62,630 nucleotides of DNA from NCBI GenBank assembly GCA_002381185.1, contig DFOA01000059.1, forward strand, positions 102,056-164,685, given 5' to 3'. A program made the position numbers and the translations under genes. The stretch is from Firmicutes bacterium UBA3553 (GTDB taxonomy: Bacteria > Bacillota > Clostridia > Tissierellales > Sedimentibacteraceae). The notes beneath the pieces are model-generated. The model was not told where the DNA came from and searched no databases. It was given only the letters and a program-made list of their open reading frames with translations. The stretch's first letter is position 1; the number at the start of each line of letters is the position of its first letter. Of this stretch, positions 8,864 to 17,414 are shown piece by piece.

Positions 8864-10036
8864 ATGTTAAATGAAAATTTTTTTTCAGATATGGAACGGG
8901 ATGTAATAGGAGAAGTAATGAATATAAGTTTGGGCTCTTCTGCTACTTCACTTTCAACGCTGCTTGGTAAAAGGGTTGAAATAACGGTGCCCAAGGTAAA
9001 TGTAATAATGGCCAGGGATTTCTGCTATGAAAACTTAGAACCGGCAATAGGAGTTGAAATAAACTATATTGAGGGATTAAACGGCGTCAATTTAATGATT
9101 TGGAAGAGACTGGATGCCAAGGCCATTATAGAAATACTGATGGGACAAACTATAATAGACGAAGAATTTGAAATGGATGAAATAAATACAAGCGCCATAT
9201 GTGAAGTAATGAACCAAATGATGGGTTCAGCAGCAACAGCGCTTTCAGACTTCCTTGGTAAATCAATCAATATTTCTACACCATTAGCGTATGAAATAGA
9301 CGACAAGACTGAATTTCAAAATAAATACTTTACAGAAGAAGATGTTATTGTTGCAGTAAGTTTTGATTTATTTATTGAAGAAAGCGTTCAAAGCCAATTT
9401 ATAAATGTTATGCCTGTAACTCTTGCCAGAGAAATAATTTCAAACTTTTTAAAAGGAGCTGAAGTGAACTCAAAAGGAGCTGAAGTGAACTCAAGTGGTA
9501 AGACAGATACAAACATAAAAAATGAAAGCAATTTAGCGGCAAAGGAACCTGAAATTAAAGAAACAAGAAAAGATATCAGACAGGCTGCTGAATATGAAGA
9601 CGAGGAAGAAGAAGAATACGAAGACGAGGAGAAAGTTGTCTATGTTGAAAAGGCTCCTGCAAGAAGCAGTGCAGCTAAAAAAATAAAACAAAAGAAAAAA
9701 GAACAGGCTCCTGTAAATGTAAGGCCAATCCAATTTGAAGAGTTTGATGAAGAAGAAGTGCTGTCTGAAGAACAGATGTCAAACTTGGAATTAATAATGT
9801 CGGTTCCGTTGGAAATCAGTGTAGAAATAGGAAAGACCAAGAAGCAGATCAGAGAAATTCTTGAATTTTCGCAGGGGACGATAATTGAGCTTGACAAACA
9901 GGCAGGTGCATTGGTGGACATTATAGTTAACGGGCAGTTGATAGCAAAAGGCGAGGTTGTGGTTGTTAATGACAACTTCGGGGTTAGGGTAGTTGAAATA
10001 ATTAAAAAAGATGAACTAATGAAAATTACATTATAA
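8864..10036 (+). CDS. fliY: Flagellar motor switch phosphatase FliY
   Basis: FliY is a fusion of a CheC-type CheY-P phosphatase with a FliN-type C-ring domain and works in the switch complex. Two phosphatase centres of the ExxN type are present (GEVMN near residue 18 and CEVMN near residue 110). An acidic, then lysine-rich linker covers about 200-300, and a SPOA/FliN domain covers about 310-385 (VSVEIG-like VPLEISVEIGKTKKQIREIL). Unlike Bacillus FliY, it has no N-terminal LSQxEIDALL peptide, and upstream fliM leaves no room for one. The linker contains a perfect 21-base duplication with a possible internal start (9451-9492). Confidence 0.95.
   Translation: MLNENFFSDMERDVIGEVMNISLGSSATSLSTLLGKRVEITVPKVNVIMARDFCYENLEPAIGVEINYIEGLNGVNLMIWKRLDAKAIIEILMGQTIIDEEFEMDEINTSAICEVMNQMMGSAATALSDFLGKSINISTPLAYEIDDKTEFQNKYFTEEDVIVAVSFDLFIEESVQSQFINVMPVTLAREIISNFLKGAEVNSKGAEVNSSGKTDTNIKNESNLAAKEPEIKETRKDIRQAAEYEDEEEEEYEDEEKVVYVEKAPARSSAAKKIKQKKKEQAPVNVRPIQFEEFDEEEVLSEEQMSNLELIMSVPLEISVEIGKTKKQIREILEFSQGTIIELDKQAGALVDIIVNGQLIAKGEVVVVNDNFGVRVVEIIKKDELMKITL
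9451..9492 (+). repeat. Perfect 21-base tandem duplication inside fliY with RBS-GTG
   Basis: Positions 9451-9471 and 9472-9492 are identical 21-base units. Each contains AAAAGGAG followed after 5 bases by an in-frame GTG (9464 and 9485, codons 201 and 208 of fliY). The units lie exactly between the CheC-like and FliN-like parts. Initiation there would give a 183-190 residue product with only the linker and the FliN/SPOA domain. The repeat and spacing are seen; use as a start is inference. Confidence 0.6.
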
Positions 10037-10055
10037 ACAATTAACGGAGGATTAA

Positions 10056-10418
10056 ATGGAAGGTAAAATTTTAATAGTGGATGATGCTGCATTCATGAGA
10101 ATGATGATTAAGGATACTCTAAAAAAGAACGGATATGAAAACATAATCGAAGCTGCCGACGGAGAACTGGCAGTACAGTCATACAAGGCAGAAAAGCCGG
10201 ATTTAGTAATAATGGATATTACTATGCCAAATAAGAACGGTTTGGAAGCATTAAAGGAAATAAAACAAATGGATCCCAACGCAAGAATTGTAATGTGCTC
10301 TGCTATGGGACAGGAGTCAATGGTCGTAGAAGCAATAAGAAACGGCGCAAAGGATTTTATAGTAAAACCGTTCAAAGCTGACAGAGTTTTAAAAACCGTT
10401 CAAGGCATACTTGGATAG
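10056..10418 (+). CDS. cheY: Chemotaxis response regulator CheY
   Basis: CheY is a single-domain receiver phosphorylated by CheA that binds the switch to change rotation. The 120-residue protein has the acid pair D9/D10, the phosphorylation site D54 (VIMDITMPNKNG), the switch residue S82 and K104 (VKPF). There is no output domain. ACGGAGG precedes the ATG. Location between fliY and fliO is standard for Firmicutes and fits phosphatase control by FliY and by CheC further downstream. Confidence 0.96.
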   Translation: MEGKILIVDDAAFMRMMIKDTLKKNGYENIIEAADGELAVQSYKAEKPDLVIMDITMPNKNGLEALKEIKQMDPNARIVMCSAMGQESMVVEAIRNGAKDFIVKPFKADRVLKTVQGILG

Positions 10419-10451
10419 GGGCTGATTATTATATTAGAATTTTTATCACTT

Positions 10452-10757
10452 ATGCTTTCTCTTGCAGGAATAATATTAGTATTATTTTTGACCTACTATG
10501 GCACAAGATGGCTTTCTGTAAAGACAAATCTAACAATGAAGTCAAGATACATGAACATAGTAGATAAGATAATGCTTGGTCAAAACAAATTCCTTGCTAT
10601 CGCGGAGGTAAACAATAAATTTTATTTGTTGAGCATCACAGAAAAAAATATAAACATTCTTAAGGAATTGGAGGATTTTCAACTATTGCCGGATGAAAAT
10701 CCTGAAAACAACATGGATTTCAATAAAATAATAAATAAATTCTTAAAAAATAAATAG
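10452..10757 (+). CDS. fliO: Flagellar biosynthesis protein FliO/FliZ
   Basis: FliO is a small membrane protein that helps assemble the FliP-FliQ-FliR export gate. It has one membrane helix (LAGIILVLFLTYYGTRWL) followed by a basic segment and a compact cytoplasmic part (SRYMNIVDKIMLGQNKFLAIAEV), which is the FliO pattern. The only near ATG, 10452, has no ribosome site. An AGGGGCT at 10417-10423 instead points to ATA 10431 (or ATT 10428), which would add seven or eight residues in frame (ILEFLSL before M). The coordinates given use the ATG; the true start may be the non-standard codon. Confidence 0.85.
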   Translation: MLSLAGIILVLFLTYYGTRWLSVKTNLTMKSRYMNIVDKIMLGQNKFLAIAEVNNKFYLLSITEKNINILKELEDFQLLPDENPENNMDFNKIINKFLKNK

Positions 10758-10761
10758 CATG

Positions 10762-10879
10762 GGCCACTGTTACATAGTGGTCGGATTGCTGACAAGGTAC
10801 ATTCTAAGTATTGTCATTCTGAGGCGTCCGAAGAATCTCGGCATCAGCATCAGGAGATACTTTATTGTTCAGGATGACA
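10762..10879. repeat. Small hairpin plus REP/MITE-like palindromic element between fliO and fliP
   Basis: A stem GGCCACT/AGTGGTC occupies 10762-10782. From 10812 to 10879 lies a 68-base unit with inverted ends, TGTCATTCTGAG at the left and TTCAGGATGACA at the right (10 of 12 match as inverted repeat). Inside is CCGAAGAATCTC. This TCATTCTGAG...GAAGAATCTC signature is a dispersed palindromic repeat type known from many bacterial genomes. It lies inside the operon without breaking a gene. Confidence 0.6.
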
Positions 10880-10892
10880 TGAAAGAGGCAAT

Positions 10893-11642
10893 ATGACTAA
10901 GAAAGATATACAAAAATATAAAGTAATAATTATTGCATTATTAATAATGTTTATGAATTTTCAGCCGGTATATGGCGGAGTCATTAACATGGACATAAAC
11001 GGAAGCGCTGCAGAGACAGTCGAAATACTGGTTCTCTTAACTGTTATAACAATGCTTCCGTCTATATTGATAATGATGACAGCTTTCACCAGAATAATAA
11101 TAGTGCTTTCATTTTTGAAAAACGCACTGGGACTTCAGCAGACACCTCCTAATCAGGTATTAATAGGCATAGCATTATTTTTAACCTTATTTATAATGTC
11201 GCCTGTAATAAATGAAATAAATTCCGAAGCCTATGAACCATATAAAAATGAAGAAATAACCCAGAAGGAATTTTATGAGAAGGCATCCCAGCCTCTAAAA
11301 GTCTGGATGCTTAAGCAGACCGGGAGAAGTGAACTAAAGATGTTCGTTGATATGGCCAATAATGAAGAAATAAAAAATGCTGAAGGTGTTGATGATCTTC
11401 CGCTTACTGTAATTATTCCATCATTCGTTACAAGCGAATTAAAAAGGGCATTTATAATAGGATTTTTGCTCTTCATTCCTTTTTTAATTATTGACATGAT
11501 TGTTTCAAGTGTGCTTATGTCAATGGGGATGATGATGCTGCCGCCGGTTATGATTTCAATGCCTTTTAAAATACTGCTGTTTGTTGTTGTGGATGGATGG
11601 GCCTTGTTATTTAAAACGCTGGTTACAACTTTTAATTTTTAA
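10893..11642 (+). CDS. fliP: Flagellar export gate protein FliP
   Basis: FliP is the main subunit of the export-gate pore in the basal body. The 249-residue protein begins with a cleavable signal-type segment (basic start, then hydrophobic 11-24, VYGG). Then come the family's four helices, including TMLPSILIMMTAFTRIIIVL and LGLQQTPPNQVLIGIALFLT. The C-terminal half has DMIVSSVLMSMGMMMLPPVMIS. Length and motifs are normal. fliQ follows after 14 bases. Confidence 0.96.
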   Translation: MTKKDIQKYKVIIIALLIMFMNFQPVYGGVINMDINGSAAETVEILVLLTVITMLPSILIMMTAFTRIIIVLSFLKNALGLQQTPPNQVLIGIALFLTLFIMSPVINEINSEAYEPYKNEEITQKEFYEKASQPLKVWMLKQTGRSELKMFVDMANNEEIKNAEGVDDLPLTVIIPSFVTSELKRAFIIGFLLFIPFLIIDMIVSSVLMSMGMMMLPPVMISMPFKILLFVVVDGWALLFKTLVTTFNF

Positions 11643-11656
11643 TTCAGGAGAAAAGA

Positions 11657-11923
11657 ATGAGCATTTCACTCATAATGGAAGTTATGCAGGCTGCTTCAGG
11701 TGCCGCCATAAAAATCGGAGCACCCATATTGATTTTAAGTCTATTAATAGGGTTGGTAATAGCAGTTTTTCAGGCAGCCACTCAAATACATGAACAGACG
11801 CTGACATTTGTACCAAAGCTTTTTATTACAGCAATAATATTAATAATGCTGGGACCATGGATGATGGAGGTAATGTCTGATTTTACCTATTATGTGTTTG
11901 ATTTGATGCTGAAAATTTATTAA
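11657..11923 (+). CDS. fliQ: Flagellar export gate protein FliQ
   Basis: FliQ is a two-helix membrane subunit that wraps the FliP-FliR pore. The 88-residue protein has helices at about 14-38 and 50-75 and the signature AVFQAATQIHEQTLTFVPK between them. Position between fliP and fliR is invariant. GGAGAA precedes the ATG. Nothing is unusual. Confidence 0.96.
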   Translation: MSISLIMEVMQAASGAAIKIGAPILILSLLIGLVIAVFQAATQIHEQTLTFVPKLFITAIILIMLGPWMMEVMSDFTYYVFDLMLKIY

Positions 11924-11935
11924 TGAGGATACAGG

Positions 11936-12706
11936 ATGGCATTTTCAGGAGATTTCACATATTTTTTATTAATATTGGCAAGAATGGGTGGCTGTGTTTT
12001 TTTAAACCCTATATTTGGCAGAGGAAATTTTCCTGCCCTTTTAAAAACATCCATGAGCTTGTTTTTGACTGTAACAGTATATGGAATGCTGCCTCCTGAA
12101 GGTAATTTGATTATTGGTACAATCATAGAATACATTTTGTTAATTTTAAAAGAGATATTCATCGGTTTTTTAATCGGTTACATAGTAAGTTTATTTTTTA
12201 GCACTGTTGTCATCGGCGGTGAAATAATGGACATGCAGACAGGAATGTCCATGTCCAAGATATATGACCCAAGCAGCAACTTGTCAATGGGTATTAGCGG
12301 GAGTTTTTTAAATACAATCTTAATACTGGTATTTTTCAGTGCCAATGGTCATCTCACATTGATACAAATATTCATAACTTCCTGTAAGTTAATAGAAATA
12401 GGGAATTTTTCAATACCTCAGGATTTATTTCTTAATATGGTTGAAATGTTCCGGCAAATATTAATACTTGCATTAAAGCTTTCAATGCCGATTTTGGCAG
12501 TGGAGATAATATTGGAAGCAGGTATAGGGATATTAATGAAAGCAATTCCGCAAATACAGGTTTTCTCAGTAAATGTACAGCTTAAAATCATAGTGGGGCT
12601 GCTCTTGATAATCTTCCTGGTACCTACTTTTGCAACATTTATAGATAAAACAATCACATTGATGTTTGACACAGTGGAGAAAAGTTTAAGCGCATTAATG
12701 ACGTAA
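11936..12706 (+). CDS. fliR: Flagellar export gate protein FliR
   Basis: FliR completes the FliP5-FliQ4-FliR1 gate. The 256-residue protein has six predicted membrane helices and the family motifs ARMGGCVFLNPIFGRGNFPA near the start and GGEIMDMQTGMSMSKIYDP in the middle. It is separate from FlhB here, whereas some Clostridia carry a FliR-FlhB fusion. It is spaced 12 bases after fliQ and 14 bases before flhB. Confidence 0.95.
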   Translation: MAFSGDFTYFLLILARMGGCVFLNPIFGRGNFPALLKTSMSLFLTVTVYGMLPPEGNLIIGTIIEYILLILKEIFIGFLIGYIVSLFFSTVVIGGEIMDMQTGMSMSKIYDPSSNLSMGISGSFLNTILILVFFSANGHLTLIQIFITSCKLIEIGNFSIPQDLFLNMVEMFRQILILALKLSMPILAVEIILEAGIGILMKAIPQIQVFSVNVQLKIIVGLLLIIFLVPTFATFIDKTITLMFDTVEKSLSALMT

Positions 12707-12720
12707 GATAAAGGATAATT

Positions 12721-13785
12721 ATGGCAGGCGAAGATAAAACCGAAAAAGCCTCCGCCAAGAAAAGGCGGGATGAAAGAAAAAAGGGTAATGTTTTTCAAAG
12801 CAAAGATGTAGTTACTGTAGGTGTTATAGCAATATCATTTATAATATTGGATTTTTGGGCACCACATATTTACAGATACGCTGCGAACATATTCCGTAAA
12901 TATATTTCACTGATGAAAACAACCTATGGCTTTAACGATACATTCATTGTTCAATTATTTAAAGATATATCTTTTACGATTTTTGCCGCCACAGGTTTAT
13001 TAATGGCTGCCGTAATAATAGCTTCAGTTGTGCTAACAGGTGCTCAGACAAGATTTTTGGTTTCAGGAGAAAATATTAAATTTAAATTCTCCAAATTAAA
13101 CCCACTGTCCGGCATCAAGAAGATGTTCTCCATCAGAGCCATAGTGGAAGTAATAAAAAATTTAATAAAAATAACAATATTGGGATATGTAATTTATTCT
13201 TCAATTATAGACAGTTTGCTTCAGGTTCCAAAATTAGTTTCAGTTGACTTGTTATCGGGAATCACTTTTATATCCTCATCAATTATGGCAATTGTGAAAG
13301 GTGTGATTATTGCCTTTGTGGCAATCTCGGCATTTGATTTTCTGTACTCATGGTGGGAATATGAGAAAAACATCAGGATGACAAAGCAGGAAGTCAAGGA
13401 AGAGTACAAGCAGCTGGAAGGAGATCCTCAGATAAAAGGCAAAATCAAGGAAAGACAAAGAGCAGTTGCAATGTCAAGAATGATGCAGCAGGTTCCAAAG
13501 GCAGATGTTATTGTCAGAAATCCTACACACTATGCCGTTGCCATTAAATACGATATTGAAAAAGATAATGCTCCAATAGTACTGGCAAAGGGAATGGACA
13601 ATATCGCATTAAAAATAGTTGAAAAGGCAGAAGAATGCAGCATCAGCATTATTGAGAACGTGCCTTTGGCAAGGGCTTTGTACGCATCTGCCGAATTAAA
13701 CCGGGAAATACCATTAGAATACTATGAACCTGTTGCAGAAATATTAGCTTGGGTTTATAGGATAAAGGAAAAGGAAAAACATTAA
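12721..13785 (+). CDS. flhB: Flagellar export switch protein FlhB
   Basis: FlhB controls export specificity: self-cleavage between Asn and Pro of NPTH lets FliK flip export to filament substrates. The N-terminus (GEDKTEKASAKKRRDERKKG) is typical, four membrane helices follow (about 32-50, 90-110, 145-165, 185-210), then the cytoplasmic domain with NPTH at residues 267-270 (VRNPTHYAVAIKYD). Its 354 residues are full length. The stop overlaps the ATG of flhA. A second, free copy of the C-domain is encoded at 25,633-25,914. Confidence 0.97.
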   Translation: MAGEDKTEKASAKKRRDERKKGNVFQSKDVVTVGVIAISFIILDFWAPHIYRYAANIFRKYISLMKTTYGFNDTFIVQLFKDISFTIFAATGLLMAAVIIASVVLTGAQTRFLVSGENIKFKFSKLNPLSGIKKMFSIRAIVEVIKNLIKITILGYVIYSSIIDSLLQVPKLVSVDLLSGITFISSSIMAIVKGVIIAFVAISAFDFLYSWWEYEKNIRMTKQEVKEEYKQLEGDPQIKGKIKERQRAVAMSRMMQQVPKADVIVRNPTHYAVAIKYDIEKDNAPIVLAKGMDNIALKIVEKAEECSISIIENVPLARALYASAELNREIPLEYYEPVAEILAWVYRIKEKEKH

Positions 13786-15842
13786 TGAGAAACATATTAA
13801 ACAATTCAATTACTTTGTTCATAATAGCGGTAATACTGATGATAATAATACCATTGCCTCCATTTTTTCTGGATTTGATGTTTATTATCAACATATCAAT
13901 ATCAATAATTATATTGCTGACTACAATGTACATAAAAGAAGCTCTGGAATTTTCTGTATTCCCGTCACTTCTTCTGATAACGACATTGTTCAGATTATCA
14001 TTGAATGTTTCCTCAACCAGATTAATATTAACAAACGGCGGAGATGCGGGCGCAGTAATAGCCACATTTGGTAATTTCGTTTTACAGGGCAATGCGGTAG
14101 TCGGATTTATAATATTTTTAATCATAGTACTGGTACAGTTTGTAGTAATTACAAAGGGTGCAGAAAGAGTTGCGGAAGTAACCGCAAGATTTACGCTGGA
14201 CGCAATGCCCGGAAAGCAAATGGCAATAGATGCGGACCTGAGCTCAGGCATCATTACAGAGCAGGAAGCAAAAAGAAGAAGAAACAACATTCAGAGAGAA
14301 GCAGATTTTTACGGAGCAATGGATGGAGCCACAAAGTTTGTAAAAGGTGATTCCATAATGTCCATAATAATAACGGGTATAAATTTTTTGGGCGGCGTAA
14401 TCATTGGCATGGTACAGGGCGGTGCAACCTTTGCCGAAGTACTTCAGACATATTCCATAGCAACTGTGGGTGACGGATTGGTTTCACAGATACCGGCATT
14501 GTTAATATCAACGGCAACAAGTATGATAGTAACAAGGGCGGCATCAGAATCAAGCTTAAATGTTGACCTGACTAATCAAATTAAATCACAGCCTCTGGTG
14601 TTGATAATATCAGGTATAGTTATTTTATCAATGGCGGCAATACCTGGTTTTCCGCCTGTACAGGTATTGGTTCTTGCGGCAGCATTAATATTTTTAGGGA
14701 TTAGATTATTGAAAACACAATCCGATTACAGCACAAAAGAAGATGAACCTGCCGAAAAAGATGCGGAAGGCGTTCAAGAATCCGAAGAGGAACATTTCAG
14801 AAATATTGATAATATATACGAATTGATCCAAATAGATCCAATCGAAATGGAGGTCGGATACAGTTTGATTCCTTTAGTTGACGAATCAAGCGGAGGTAAT
14901 TTCATAGACAGGGTAGTGATGTTCAGGCGGCAGTTTGCTCAGGAAATGGGAATGGTGGTTCCCTCTGTCAGACTAAGAGACAACGGATACTTAAATCCTA
15001 ACGAATATGTAATAAAGATTAAAGGCGAAGAGGTTGCCAGAGGAGAAATATTGGTTGAATACTATCTGGCACTTGATCCGGGCAGCTTATCCGGAGAGGT
15101 AGATGGAATTGAAACAATTGAACCGGCTTACGGCATTCCAAGCAGGTGGATTACAAAGGACAAAAAAGAGTTGGCAGAAGTTTACGGTTATACGGTAATA
15201 GATCCTCTGTCCGTATTAATAACGCACTTGTCAGAGGTAATAAAAATTCATGCTCATGAGCTGTTGTCAAGGCAGGATTTAAACCAACTGCTAAGTAATG
15301 TTAAGAAGTCTAACGAATCATTAGTTGAAGAAGTGGTTCCGGGAATTGTATCCCACGGAAACCTTCAAAAAATATTAGGAAACCTTCTGAAAGAAGGAAT
15401 ACCAGTAAAGGACTTAGAAACAATTTTAGAAACTATCAGCGATTACGGCACGTCAGTAAAAGATACGGAAATGCTCACAGAATATGTGAGACAGTCTTTA
15501 AAGAGAACCATAACCCACAAATGGTCCGAAGGTGGACAAATCAGGGTTATAACTTTAAGTACCGATGTAGAAAAATTAATAATAAATGCAATAAGCAAAA
15601 ATGACAGGGGATCTTATTTATCCATTGATCCTGAATTGATGCAAAAACTGGTAAGTCAATTAATAGAGCAAATTAATAAATTAAAAAGTGAAATTAATAT
15701 ACCAATTATTCTCACATCACCATTTGTCAGAGGATATTTCAGAAAACTGTTAGATCAATTTTATCCTAAGGCTGTTGTACTATCCTTTAATGAAATTGAT
15801 AATTCTGTTCAAATACAGGCTTTAGGCAATATAGCAATTTAA
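13785..15842 (+). CDS. flhA: Flagellar export gate protein FlhA
   Basis: FlhA forms the nonameric export ring that receives chaperone-substrate complexes. The 685-residue protein has eight membrane helices in the first about 310 residues. The FHIPEP-type signature TARFTLDAMPGKQMAIDAD lies near residues 127-145. The large cytoplasmic domain includes PAYGIPSRWI and GYTVIDPLSVLITHLSEVI. It starts on the last base of flhB's stop region. Directly after it comes fliA; flhF and flhG, which usually separate them, are missing. Confidence 0.97.
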   Translation: MRNILNNSITLFIIAVILMIIIPLPPFFLDLMFIINISISIIILLTTMYIKEALEFSVFPSLLLITTLFRLSLNVSSTRLILTNGGDAGAVIATFGNFVLQGNAVVGFIIFLIIVLVQFVVITKGAERVAEVTARFTLDAMPGKQMAIDADLSSGIITEQEAKRRRNNIQREADFYGAMDGATKFVKGDSIMSIIITGINFLGGVIIGMVQGGATFAEVLQTYSIATVGDGLVSQIPALLISTATSMIVTRAASESSLNVDLTNQIKSQPLVLIISGIVILSMAAIPGFPPVQVLVLAAALIFLGIRLLKTQSDYSTKEDEPAEKDAEGVQESEEEHFRNIDNIYELIQIDPIEMEVGYSLIPLVDESSGGNFIDRVVMFRRQFAQEMGMVVPSVRLRDNGYLNPNEYVIKIKGEEVARGEILVEYYLALDPGSLSGEVDGIETIEPAYGIPSRWITKDKKELAEVYGYTVIDPLSVLITHLSEVIKIHAHELLSRQDLNQLLSNVKKSNESLVEEVVPGIVSHGNLQKILGNLLKEGIPVKDLETILETISDYGTSVKDTEMLTEYVRQSLKRTITHKWSEGGQIRVITLSTDVEKLIINAISKNDRGSYLSIDPELMQKLVSQLIEQINKLKSEINIPIILTSPFVRGYFRKLLDQFYPKAVVLSFNEIDNSVQIQALGNIAI

Positions 15843-15859
15843 ACGAAAGAGTGATGCTT

Positions 15860-16648
15860 ATGATTTTAACTGATAAAAACCAATTTATTCCGGAAGATGA
15901 GTTATGGGAACAATATTATGCAACCAGAGATATACACATCAGAAATACGATAATTGAAAGATACAGCTATTTAGTTAAAATAATCGCTTTGAAACTAAGA
16001 GGAGTATATCAGCAGTACGGAGATGTTGAGGATATTGTCAATGAGGGAATTATTGCGCTCATGGACGTTATCGAAAAGTTTGATATAACTAAGAACACAA
16101 AATTTGAAACATATGCATCCATACGCATAAGAGGCTCAATTATTGACTATGTAAGGAAGCAGGACTGGATACCACGAAAGGTAAAAAGTGATTACAAGGT
16201 TGTTAAGGAAGCTGAAGATTCTCTTTCAAACAAGCTGGGAAGGGCTCCCAATGATACAGAAGTGGCAGAATATCTAAAAATGGATATGAAAGAGTACAAT
16301 CAAATAGTCAATAATGCATATGGTACAAGCATATTATCCTTTGAAGAACTGTTGGGTGAAGCAAATTTAATGGAAACAGAAATATACAGCGGATATGCTC
16401 TTCCCGAGCAGGAAGTCGAATCAAAGGAATTACATAATAATTTGATTGAAAGCATTAATAATCTCAATGAAAAAGAAAAGCTCGTAGTTTCTCTTTACTA
16501 CAAGGAAGAATTAAAACTGAAGGAAATAGCGGACATTTTAAATATCAGCAATTCAAGAGTTTCACAAATACACACATCTGCACTGCAGAAGTTGGAGAAA
16601 AGCATAAAAAGCTATCTAAATGATAGTATTGAAAAAAACAAGAGGTGA
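15860..16648 (+). CDS. fliA: RNA polymerase sigma factor FliA/SigD (sigma-28)
   Basis: This is the flagellar sigma factor that transcribes late genes such as flagellin and chemoreceptors. Region 2 is seen in GDVEDIVNEGIIALMDVIEKF and KFETYASIRIRGSIIDYVRK followed by DWIPRKV, the hallmark of the FliA/WhiG class. Regions 3 and 4 follow, with LNEKEKLVVSLYYKEELKLKEIA and ISNSRVSQIHTSALQKL as the -35 helix-turn-helix. I chose ATG 15860 (AAAGAG 8 bases upstream); ATG 15854 is also possible. The length is about 262 residues. Promoter-like sites for it occur at seven places in the window. No flgM-like anti-sigma was recognised. Confidence 0.95.
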   Translation: MILTDKNQFIPEDELWEQYYATRDIHIRNTIIERYSYLVKIIALKLRGVYQQYGDVEDIVNEGIIALMDVIEKFDITKNTKFETYASIRIRGSIIDYVRKQDWIPRKVKSDYKVVKEAEDSLSNKLGRAPNDTEVAEYLKMDMKEYNQIVNNAYGTSILSFEELLGEANLMETEIYSGYALPEQEVESKELHNNLIESINNLNEKEKLVVSLYYKEELKLKEIADILNISNSRVSQIHTSALQKLEKSIKSYLNDSIEKNKR

Positions 16649-16652
16649 TAAT

Positions 16653-17405
16653 ATGTCAAGGGGTTTTTATACTTTAGCATCGGGTATGCTTACACAGCAG
16701 AGAAAAATAGATATTTCAGGAAACAACATAGCAAATATTAATACAGCCGGATATAAGAGGGAGCAGGCGGTAACCGGAAATTTCGGCAGCCTGTTAATCA
16801 ATAAATATAAGCAAAACGGGATTTATGAAGAAGCAGAACCGCTTTCGAACGTTTCTTTAATAAGGGCTGTTACAGAAAACAATACAATTCATTCACAAGG
16901 CACTTTGGAGGAAACTGGCAGTATGACAGATTTTGCTATTATGGGGGCCGGATTTTTTGCAATTGACAACAATGGACAGATTTTATACACACAAAACGGA
17001 AGCTTCACTATAGACGAGGAAGGATACTTGATGCTGGAAGGTGCAGGACGGGTTCAAGGTGAATTTGGAGATATATACATAGGCGGGGACAAGTTTGGAT
17101 TTTCAGAAGATGGAAGCATAATAGTTGATGAGGAAGTAGTAGATAATATTGCAGTCTATGATTTTCCTGATTACAACAGCCTGAACAAGTATGGGGAAGG
17201 CATGTTTTTATCAGATGTGGAACCTGATCTGGTTGATTATCCAGTTATAAAGAACCAAACACTGGAAAGATCAAATGTAAATATAACAGAAGAGCTAACG
17301 GGAATAATGTCATCTCAAAGAGCATTGCAGACTGCAGCGCAGGCTTTTAAAATATACGATATGATTAATGATAAGGCAGTAAATGAAATAGGAAAGATCG
17401 GATAG
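16653..17405 (+). CDS. Flagellar rod/hook-basal body protein, FlgF/FlhO type
   Basis: This is one of two adjacent rod-type proteins, comparable to the flhO-flhP pair of Bacillus. N-terminal MSRGFYTLASGMLTQQRKID and GNNIANINTAGYKRE, and C-terminal ERSNVNITEELTGIMSSQRALQTAAQAFKIYD, are the paired helices of the axial family. The middle domain has DFAIMGAGFFAID, the pattern of FlgF/FlgG. The ATG at 16653 follows AGAGGTGAT; an upstream ATG at 16620 lies inside fliA and is not used. Proximal versus distal rod is not certain. Confidence 0.88.
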   Translation: MSRGFYTLASGMLTQQRKIDISGNNIANINTAGYKREQAVTGNFGSLLINKYKQNGIYEEAEPLSNVSLIRAVTENNTIHSQGTLEETGSMTDFAIMGAGFFAIDNNGQILYTQNGSFTIDEEGYLMLEGAGRVQGEFGDIYIGGDKFGFSEDGSIIVDEEVVDNIAVYDFPDYNSLNKYGEGMFLSDVEPDLVDYPVIKNQTLERSNVNITEELTGIMSSQRALQTAAQAFKIYDMINDKAVNEIGKIG

Positions 17406-17414
17406 GAGGAGCGT

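Noticed and set aside
13649..14290. 213-codon open frame on the minus strand opposite flhB/flhA
   Set aside because: It is antisense to two certain genes, has no ribosome site and no recognisable protein pattern.
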